From Candidatus Moraniibacteriota bacterium (GTDB lineage: Bacteria; Patescibacteriota; Minisyncoccia; Moranbacterales; GCA-2747515), in assembly GCA_029933995.1 (NCBI GenBank), contig JAOZNB010000037.1, positions 1 to 11,870 of the forward strand: a stretch of 11,870 nucleotides of DNA, in the 5' to 3' direction. This document shows positions 6,992 through 11,870 of the stretch, in pieces (the stretch's first letter is position 1; every line of letters starts with the position of its first letter). A model generated the notes under the pieces. The model saw only the letters and a program-made list of their open reading frames with translations. It searched no databases and was not told the origin of the DNA. Both the position numbers and the translations under genes were made by a program.

Positions 6992-7906
6992 ATGAAACAT
7001 ATTATAGGACATAAAAATCCAGACACAGACACAACTTGTAGTGGTATTGCATATCAGAATTTCCTTGCTAAGCAAGGTGTAGAATCACAGGCCTTTGCTT
7101 TGGGTAGATTGAACAAAGAAACAGAGTTTGTTTTAGAACAATTTGGGGTAGATGCACCTGAACAAATTACAGAGTTGCCACATGGTACTGAAATTATATT
7201 ACTTGATCATAATGAAGAAAAGCAAAGTATTGATAATATTAAGGATTTGGATATTGTAGAGATTATTGATCATCACAAGGTCAAAATTGAGACAGATAAG
7301 CCAATTTCTATTTTTATTAAACCACTTGGATCATCTTGTTCAATTATTGCTGAAAAATATTTTGATAATAATGTTGAATTAACAAAGGCTATTGCAGGTT
7401 TATTGCTGTCAGGTATTATTTCTGATACTTTATTTTTTAGGTCACCAACTACAACTGATGTTGATAAGGAGTTGGCTGATAAATTAAATGATATTGTAGG
7501 CATTGATGATTTAGAAGAGTTTAGCTTGCAGCTTTTTAATGCAAAAAGCGATTTAGGTGATATTGAGGTAGAAGAGCTGATACGATTGGATTATAAATCA
7601 TTTACATTTAAGGATGGTGAGTATGGGATTGGTGTGATGGAAACGACTAATGTTGATTTTGGTTTGGATAGAAAGGATGAAATTGTAGCAAAATTAAAGG
7701 AAATTAAAGTAAGTGAGGGACTGCAGGGTGTTTTTTTTATCATTATTGATATTTTAAACGAAAAAAGCTATACTCTTGGTGCTGGTGATGAGGAAATTAC
7801 ATTGTTTACAAGGCTATTTGAAGTTGAAAACCAGGAGGATGTTTTATTTGTAGATAAACTTGTTTCTCGCAAAAAACAAATTATTCCAGCATTTGAAAAT
7901 ATGTAA
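6992..7906 (+). CDS. ppaC: Manganese-dependent inorganic pyrophosphatase (family II, DHH)
   Basis: This cytoplasmic enzyme hydrolyses PPi to two phosphates and pulls biosynthetic reactions forward. The 304 residues match the normal family length. Metal and active-site motifs are all visible: GHKNPDTDTTCS (His7, Asp11, Asp13), LLDHNE (Asp72-His73), IIDHHK (the DHH signature, 91-96), SGIISDTLFFRSPTTTD (140-156), and the C-terminal substrate-binding SRKKQIIP (292-299). No CBS regulatory domains are present, so this is the simple form. The ATG lies after an A-rich leader without a Shine-Dalgarno. Its position after the Nudix and MazG-like genes, whose reactions can release PPi, fits a shared role. 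The rubrerythrin gene follows after 39 nt. Confidence 0.96.
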   Translation: MKHIIGHKNPDTDTTCSGIAYQNFLAKQGVESQAFALGRLNKETEFVLEQFGVDAPEQITELPHGTEIILLDHNEEKQSIDNIKDLDIVEIIDHHKVKIETDKPISIFIKPLGSSCSIIAEKYFDNNVELTKAIAGLLLSGIISDTLFFRSPTTTDVDKELADKLNDIVGIDDLEEFSLQLFNAKSDLGDIEVEELIRLDYKSFTFKDGEYGIGVMETTNVDFGLDRKDEIVAKLKEIKVSEGLQGVFFIIIDILNEKSYTLGAGDEEITLFTRLFEVENQEDVLFVDKLVSRKKQIIPAFENM

Positions 7907-7945
7907 AACTATATTTACAATTAACTAAATAATAACAATAAAAAA

Positions 7946-8518
7946 ATGAGTACAAAAGGAACAGAGACAGAAAAAAATCTACTTAAAGCATTTGCAGGGG
8001 AATCACAAGCACGTATGCGATATGATTATTTTGCTAGTGCTGCTAAAAAGGAGGGGCTAGAGCAAATGTCAGCAATTTTTACAGAAACTGCACTCAATGA
8101 AAAAGAACATGCAAAAAGATTTTTTAAATTTCTTGAAGGTGAAATGGTAGAAATTACAGCAACATATCCAGCAGGAAAAATTGGGACAACATTGGAAAAT
8201 CTTAAAGTAGCAGCTGATGGTGAAAATGAAGAATGGACAGAATTATATCCAGCATTTGCAGCTACTGCTCGGGAAGAAGGGTTCGTAGATGTTGCAGTTA
8301 CATTTGAAAAAATAGCAGAAGTAGAAAAGGCACATGAGGAGCGTTACAGAAAGTTATACAAAAACCTTGAAGATGGAAATGTATTTAAAGTAGGTGAAAC
8401 AATCGTATGGAAATGTCGTAATTGTGGATATTTACATGAGGGTGTTGAAGCTCCTGCAAAATGTCCAGCATGCTTGCACCCACAATCATACTTTGAGATA
8501 CAATGTCTAAATTACTAA
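7946..8518 (+). CDS. rbr: Rubrerythrin
   Basis: Rubrerythrin is a non-haem diiron peroxidase that detoxifies hydrogen peroxide in anaerobes and microaerophiles. The 190 residues show both domains. The N-terminal four-helix bundle carries the diiron ligands: Glu19 in AFAGESQA, Glu52-x-x-His55 in NEKEHAKR, the glutamates of TAREEGF, and Glu127-x-x-His130 in VEKAHEERY. The C-terminal rubredoxin-like domain has CRNC (157-160) and CPAC (173-176) for a single Fe(SCys)4 site. The length and motif set are complete. The gene sits 39 nt after ppaC and 12 nt before a membrane-protein gene, so all three may be one transcript. Confidence 0.96.
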   Translation: MSTKGTETEKNLLKAFAGESQARMRYDYFASAAKKEGLEQMSAIFTETALNEKEHAKRFFKFLEGEMVEITATYPAGKIGTTLENLKVAADGENEEWTELYPAFAATAREEGFVDVAVTFEKIAEVEKAHEERYRKLYKNLEDGNVFKVGETIVWKCRNCGYLHEGVEAPAKCPACLHPQSYFEIQCLNY

Positions 8519-8530
8519 ACACAACCAATT

Positions 8531-9685
8531 ATGAATGATGAAAAGAAATTTACACCACTTATTTTTCTGGCTTCTCTAGGTGCTGGTGGAATTGCAGTAA
8601 TTCCATTTGCAATTTTGCAGTATATGCATTATACGGGTGAAGGATTAGTTAAATTATCAGATATTGATTTTACAACATTTTCGTTAATGAGCGGAACATT
8701 ATTTTGGCTATTTGTAGCTGTCATGATTATTTTTTCGATAATTCATGTTGTATTATCTATTATCTATTTTAAGAAGCTAACTAAATTTGTAAAAGGAGCA
8801 TCATATTGTCCTTTTATTAAAGATCCTTTGAAAAACTCGGCAATATTAACCCCATTTATTTCATTGGTGATGACCATGAATGTTTTTATAGGGCCAGCAC
8901 GATTTTTTAGTCCATGGATGGCAGAAAACCTTCAATCATTGATGCTTTATGCATTTTTGTTTTGGGCTGGAATTTTTGTATTTTTGCTTCGTATGGAAAT
9001 CAAGTTACTCAAAACTTCTTTTGAGAAAGGTTTCGATATGACTAAAATTACTTTTGGTTGGCTTTTACATCCGTTTGCACTTGCTATGCTTACAGTAACG
9101 GGTATGGGTATTGCTGCAATGGCACAAGATGCAGAAATTGCACACTGGGCGGCATTTATGTCACTTGTTTCTGGAAGTATGGGTATATTTCTTTTAATTG
9201 TTAAGACTATAGCAATTTTTCAAAGACATTTTGAGGCTGATGGTTTGGGAGAAAAACAATTTTTACCTAGTTTTTTAATTGTAATTCCTAATGTAACACT
9301 CTACGCTCTTAGTGCATTCAGGTTTGGTCATTATCTAGAACATCATCACGGATTTCATTTAGATGCATACTTTGTAATAATAATTGCATTTGCATTTGCA
9401 TTTGAGACATGGTATATGATATTTGGTTTAGCCCTTCTCAAGGATTATTTCAAAAAGCATTATTTCAAAAAAGAGTTTTATGTTACACAATGGGGATTTA
9501 TTTGTCCGTTTGTTGCATATTCAGTTTTAGGCACTTTTGTTTATAAAGTGTTTTATCCAAGTGCAATATTATATAGCGTAGTAATTATTTCAATGCTTGT
9601 TGCATGTATTTTTTATTTTGATTTGTTGTGGCGTCAAATGCAATGTGCCAAGGTTATTAAAAGTGACATGCAATGCGAAAAATAG
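8531..9685 (+). CDS. Polytopic membrane protein (about ten helices), possibly TsoY/TDT-like
   Basis: The 384-residue protein has about ten predicted membrane helices from residue 8 to 365. It opens FTPLIFLASLGAGGIAVIPF, which resembles the N-terminus of TsoY-type proteins and more loosely the ten-helix TehA/TDT transporter layout. I place low weight on this because it is a recollection of pattern, not an alignment. A histidine cluster (HYLEHHHGFH, 267-276) lies in the loop before helix 8 and could bind a metal. The C-terminal tail repeats MQC twice. The start lies only 12 nt after the rubrerythrin stop, so the two are very probably co-transcribed, which hints at a redox or stress link. Transport or redox function is unproven. 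Confidence 0.85.
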   Translation: MNDEKKFTPLIFLASLGAGGIAVIPFAILQYMHYTGEGLVKLSDIDFTTFSLMSGTLFWLFVAVMIIFSIIHVVLSIIYFKKLTKFVKGASYCPFIKDPLKNSAILTPFISLVMTMNVFIGPARFFSPWMAENLQSLMLYAFLFWAGIFVFLLRMEIKLLKTSFEKGFDMTKITFGWLLHPFALAMLTVTGMGIAAMAQDAEIAHWAAFMSLVSGSMGIFLLIVKTIAIFQRHFEADGLGEKQFLPSFLIVIPNVTLYALSAFRFGHYLEHHHGFHLDAYFVIIIAFAFAFETWYMIFGLALLKDYFKKHYFKKEFYVTQWGFICPFVAYSVLGTFVYKVFYPSAILYSVVIISMLVACIFYFDLLWRQMQCAKVIKSDMQCEK

Positions 9686-9710
9686 AGCAGTTTTAAACAG
9701 AGCGTTTTCA

Positions 9711-9742
9711 ATGTAGTGGACAGACATGTCTGTCCACTACAT
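9711..9742. repeat. Perfect 32-bp palindrome (REP-like)
   Basis: ATGTAGTGGACAGACA is followed immediately by its exact reverse complement, centred at 9726/9727. As RNA it would form a very strong hairpin 25 nt after the membrane-protein stop. The outer half resembles CTGTCCCTACA of the element at 10630, suggesting one repeat family. No T-run follows, so mRNA 3'-end protection or a REP site is more likely than a terminator. Confidence 0.8.
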
Positions 9743-9773
9743 GTATATTACATAATTGAATGAATACTAAATT

Positions 9774-9808
9774 AAAAAAACCTTTCTAACTACGTGAAAG
9801 GTTTTTTA
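9774..9808. terminator. Bidirectional intrinsic terminator between convergent genes
   Basis: AAAAAACCTTTC pairs with GAAAGGTTTTTT (12 bp) around a 9-nt loop. The stem has A-runs on one side and T-runs on the other, so it can stop transcription from the + strand membrane-protein gene and from the minus-strand gene that ends at 9819. Confidence 0.9.
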
Positions 9809-9818
9809 CTTACGGTGT

Positions 9819-10322
9819 TTATGCAAGAATTAAAAATACAATAGAGCCTATTAGAAGTGAGACATTCGTCCATATAAACCAATCAGGTCTGACTACATGA
9901 CATTCATATCTCTCTAATTCTTTTGATTTATTTAGATAAAATTGTTTGATAAGGCTTTCTTCAATTTCTCCAATATTAAATTTTTTGAGTATATAAAATT
10001 CATCATCATAGGTTTTATACATGGTGCAAATATTTTTATATAGTTTATTTGAAATTTTATTTAGTATTGTAAGATATTGAATAAGTGATATGCTCAGAGC
10101 AATAATTGCAAAAAGTCCACTCCAAAAAATTAAAAAGGTATCTTTATTTTCTACAAGTTGTCCTACTAATAGTACTGCAAGAGCAGAAATGCTTATAATA
10201 ATATAATAATTATAGACACGATTATTAACAGCGGATGCAGTATTTTGCACATTGAAAAACAAGGCCATTCTACGCTTATCAATATCTTCAATATGTTGTT
10301 TTAGGCGTTCTGTAGTTGTCAT
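9819..10322 (-). CDS. Hypothetical three-helix membrane protein
   Basis: The 167-residue protein has a cytoplasmic-looking N-terminus (MTTTERLKQHIEDIDKRR), two close membrane helices (about 38-57 and 62-85) forming a hairpin, a charged and probably helical segment of about 60 residues (87-145), and a third helix at the very C-terminus (147-167). I do not recognise a family. The layout of a two-helix hairpin plus a long helical cytoplasmic stretch is loosely like small SLATT-type effectors, but no motif supports that. The gene has a perfect consensus promoter, unlike its neighbours, and a shared terminator at its end. The leader of about 30 nt has no Shine-Dalgarno. Confidence 0.75.
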   Translation of the reverse strand: MTTTERLKQHIEDIDKRRMALFFNVQNTASAVNNRVYNYYIIISISALAVLLVGQLVENKDTFLIFWSGLFAIIALSISLIQYLTILNKISNKLYKNICTMYKTYDDEFYILKKFNIGEIEESLIKQFYLNKSKELERYECHVVRPDWFIWTNVSLLIGSIVFLILA

Positions 10323-10358
10323 ATTTAGACTAATTTACTATTTTATTACTAACTGTTC

Positions 10359-10387
10359 ATTATACTACATTTTTTAAGTCTTGTCAA
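10359..10387 (-). promoter_or_regulatory. Consensus sigma-70 promoter of the minus-strand membrane gene
   Basis: On the minus strand TTGACA (10387-10382) and TATAAT (10364-10359) are separated by exactly 17 nt, matching the consensus at every position. The -35 sits in GCTCTTGACAA, an 11-mer also present at the promoter of the large RNA at 11806-11816. Confidence 0.9.
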
Positions 10388-10411
10388 GAGCACGTCATTA
10401 TTATCACAACT

Positions 10412-10682
10412 TTGTCATTCCTGTGAAGGCAGGAATCCAGGACCGTAACACAATATTATAAATTGTATATAAATAAGTTAGTATAAAATTAAATAGATTA
10501 TATTTTTTTAAAGTTGCATGCAACCTTTTAGATTTTATCTTTCGTGGAGGTGATAGTAATTTATATTAAATTTATACCTTAATATTACAGTATAGATTTC
10601 AAACAATAATACTTCAAATCAAATATAACGGATAGGCACACCGGCACTGTCCCTACAAGAAACAAATATTTCTGGAATGACA
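10412..10682. repeat. Repeat-rich intergenic block bounded by inverted TGTCATTCC ends
   Basis: The left end TTGTCATTCCTGTGAAGG continues to GCAGGAATCCAG (through 10440) and forms an ATTCCTG/CAGGAAT hairpin; it is a second copy of the 4215 element's left arm. The right end TCTGGAATGACA (10671-10682) is its inverse. Between them lie the palindrome GTTGCATGCAAC (10513-10524), a perfect but orphan Shine-Dalgarno GGAGGTGAT (about 10545-10553) with no usable start codon after it, and an imperfect hairpin GGATAG/CTGTCC (10630-10652). I see no gene here. Confidence 0.55.
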
Positions 10683-10741
10683 TACTAATATAATTATTTT
10701 TGTAACCTAATTTTTTGAGGTAGTTTATGTGTTATTTTGAC

Positions 10742-10785
10742 ACAAAAAAGAAAAACCGGAACAAACAGTTATGTTCGCTCCGGTT
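10742..10785 (-). terminator. Intrinsic terminator of the large minus-strand RNA
   Basis: Read on the minus strand, AACCGGA (10785-10779) pairs with TCCGGTT (10760-10754), with partial inner pairing. TTTCTTTTTT follows directly. It is oriented to end transcripts coming from the right. Confidence 0.9.
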
Positions 10786-10861
10786 ATTATATTAAAAATG
10801 ACTCCCAACCAGCTTCATTGTGGCGCAGTTTGTGGTATATCCTTCCAATTTAACAGCAGGC

Positions 10862-11056
10862 TCAGAAATCTGAGCGGCTGTGATATGAACAGGGTAGAAC
10901 CATCAAATGCACCTTTTCGCGAGGCCTATTGTGACGCACTATAGCAGGTTCATCCGTACTCCCTCTGTAAATTGAGTACGTAATGCCTGATGCGTCTTGG
11001 GCAGGAATTGAGGCGGGCGGGGATAATTCTATCTCCACTACACTCACTAGATTCAT
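10862..11056 (-). other. 64-codon frame inside the large RNA, probably not a gene
   Basis: The frame starts MNLVSVVEIELSPP and ends SYHSRSDF. It uses GC-rich codons unlike all real genes in the window, has only a weak AAGG about 10 nt upstream, and spans several strong RNA hairpins. I see no domain in it. A translated small protein within the RNA cannot be ruled out. Confidence 0.25.
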
Positions 11057-11481
11057 TTCACAAAACCTTGTGTGAGGATCTGGATGTAGGTGAAATTAGA
11101 GACAAAATTCCATATCAGCACCGCCTATATGGCAAGTGCTGGCTGAGAGTCAAGTGTTGTGCAATTTATATTTTACCCAGCTAGTCCATAATAGGACCCG
11201 GTAGCGGGATGAATTACAACAGTTGTAAATATCTACAGTGGTCACAGTAGACCTCCTGGATGGTTACTGCAGACAAAGATGTTTTAAATCACTAACCAAA
11301 CCACCTGTGCCAGCAACGTTGCTGGTGGTGGCAGAAAGTTCTTTTCATGATTTTTTCCTCCCATTACATCCGAGCAAATGGACGTTAATCGGCGACTCGG
11401 AAAGGGTTGAGGTTGTGTGTAACTTTTTCATTTCCCATACACACTTTGGGATTCGCCTTACTTTGAGGCGGCAGCCGGGAT

Positions 11482-11529
11482 TCAGCTCTCTTTACTATGG
11501 TTACGGATTTTTTTAGTAGGATCTCTCAT
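11482..11529 (-). other. Mini-ORF of 15 codons with a strong Shine-Dalgarno
   Basis: AGGAGG lies 7 nt before the ATG. The peptide reads MRDPTKKIRNHSKES. It is the first of three short frames in the large RNA that follow a good Shine-Dalgarno. It could be a leader peptide or coincidence. Confidence 0.3.
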
Positions 11530-11595
11530 TGGCATACCTCCTTTTTAGGCCAGTTAAGATTACGACCGTTCATTGGGATGGTCGTTATTTATTTC

Positions 11596-11675
11596 AATAA
11601 ACATACTAAATTCAGATACTAACTCTATAAATACTTGTTTTTTGCTAGTTATTATCTGAATTTAGTATGTTTATT
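11596..11675 (-). repeat. Long inverted repeat (giant hairpin) in the 5' part of the large RNA
   Basis: The arms 11596-11618 and 11653-11675 are perfect 23-bp inverted repeats. After one mismatch they continue for five more pairs (TAACT/AGTTA), so the stem is 29 positions long around a loop of about 22 nt. The stem is A/T-rich, unlike the GC-rich body of the RNA, so it may be an inserted MITE-like piece or a variable arm. Confidence 0.85.
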
Positions 11676-11783
11676 AAGCCAAAAGCCTTTTTAAGGAGAT
11701 TAATTACCTTTTTGACTCTAATTTTATCTCTAAGTCATTTTTAATTGTTAATGTATTTGTGACGTTTTTTACGTCAATAATGT

Positions 11784-11812
11784 ATAATAGCACATCACAT
11801 AAATTTTGTCAA
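11784..11812 (-). promoter_or_regulatory. Sigma-70 promoter of the large RNA
   Basis: On the minus strand TTGACA (11812-11807) and TATTAT (11789-11784) are 17 nt apart, with one mismatch to consensus. A small hairpin GACGT/ACGTC (11775-11761) lies at the expected RNA 5' end. The GCTCTTGACAA block is shared with the promoter at 10359. Confidence 0.85.
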
Positions 11813-11870
11813 GAGCTAGTCTTCTCCAATACAAGAATACCCTCAAATGCATATTTCATTCTAATGTAAA
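11809..11870 (-). CDS. Possible C-terminal end of a minus-strand gene (partial)
   Basis: From the right edge an open frame reads YIRMKYAFEGILVLEKTSS and stops at a TGA that overlaps the -35 box of the large RNA. It is too short to identify, and 19 open codons could occur by chance. Confidence 0.25.
   Translation of the reverse strand, partial: YIRMKYAFEGILVLEKTSS

Larger units (their letters stand above)
10791..11745 (-). other. 13-bp long-range terminal helix of the large RNA
   Basis: The two arms, 11733-11745 and 10791-10803, are perfect reverse complements and can be extended by one G-U pair. They sit just inside the promoter-proximal and terminator-proximal ends, so they would close the whole RNA into one domain of about 955 nt. 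Confidence 0.75.
10745..11777 (-). ncRNA. Large structured noncoding RNA, family unknown (about 1 kb)
   Basis: The segment runs from a near-consensus minus-strand promoter to a strong intrinsic terminator and is clearly more GC-rich than the genes around it. The only long frame is a 64-codon ORF with no recognisable domain. The transcript ends match: ATTAAAAATGACT (11745-11733) is exactly complementary to AGTCATTTTTAAT (10803-10791), a 13-bp closing helix. Strong local hairpins include CCACC/GGTGG around CCAGCA/TGCTGG (11331-11301), CAGCAC/GTGCTG around GCC/GGC (11141-11116), ATTTCAC/GTGAAAT (11096-11055), CGTACTC/GAGTACG (10980-10955) and CAGC/GCTG around GCTCAG/CTGAGC (10880-10854). The size and closed architecture recall OLE, GOLLD or ROOL RNAs. 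I do not see the RNase P RNA, tmRNA or group I/II intron signatures I looked for. Class membership is inference. Confidence 0.75.

Noticed and set aside
10545..10600. Perfect Shine-Dalgarno GGAGGTGAT with a following short frame
   Set aside because: There is no ATG, GTG or TTG at suitable spacing, and the frame from ATT stops within eight codons. It may be a relic of a lost gene start.
4215..10682. CRISPR array from the recurring TGTCATTC repeats
   Set aside because: The copies are kilobases apart, differ from one another and occur in both orientations, which fits REP-type elements and not a CRISPR array.
10990..11516. Plus-strand frames of 64 and 92 codons
   Set aside because: They run antisense through the hairpins of the large RNA, have no ribosome site or recognisable domain, and their composition follows the RNA structure.
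10742..11777. tmRNA, RNase P RNA, or a group I/II intron as explanation of the structured region
   Set aside because: I found no tRNA-like CCA end or tag frame, no GAGGAAAGTCC-type RNase P core, and no intron core or domain V-like motif. Covariance models should confirm this.

Overview
The window is AT-rich and gene-dense, with short intergenic gaps, standard stop codons (TAA, TAG and TGA all end genes) and mostly A/T-rich leaders in place of Shine-Dalgarno sequences. A SecD carrying a parvulin-like insertion, a bacterial TMEM43 protein, a family II pyrophosphatase and several short hypothetical genes suggest a small-genome bacterium, plausibly of the Patescibacteria/CPR type. That placement is an inference; there is no rRNA or other marker here to prove it.

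Layout, left to right. (1) The 3' end of an unidentified + strand gene and its terminator. (2) A sigma-70-like protein whose C-terminus looks like DnaA domain IV, with its own promoter, a strong Shine-Dalgarno and a terminator. (3) secD-secF, a 4-nt-spaced operon for the SecDF membrane motor, behind a -35/-10 promoter. (4) A roughly 110-bp inverted-repeat element (REPIN/MITE-like), then a small Lys/Met-rich protein with a terminator. (5) A TMEM43-family membrane protein, then overlapping Nudix and MazG-like nucleotide pyrophosphohydrolase genes. (6) A Mn-dependent inorganic pyrophosphatase, a rubrerythrin and a ten-helix membrane protein, closely spaced. Nudix, MazG and the pyrophosphatase form a nucleotide-cleaning and pyrophosphate-removal neighbourhood; the rubrerythrin and its partner suggest peroxide or redox handling. 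(7) A perfect 32-bp palindrome and a bidirectional terminator, followed by a minus-strand three-helix membrane protein with a perfect consensus promoter. (8) About 420 bp of repeat-rich intergenic DNA.

(9) The last 1.1 kb (about 10742-11812) is the most unusual part. It has no convincing protein gene, is clearly more GC-rich than the rest, and is bracketed on the minus strand by a TTGACA-17-TATTAT promoter and a strong intrinsic terminator. Its predicted transcript of about 1 kb folds into many strong local hairpins and a possible pseudoknot, and its two ends match as a perfect 13-bp long-range helix. I read this as a large, ornate, structured noncoding RNA of the general kind of OLE, GOLLD or ROOL. 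I cannot assign it to any known family from the sequence alone.
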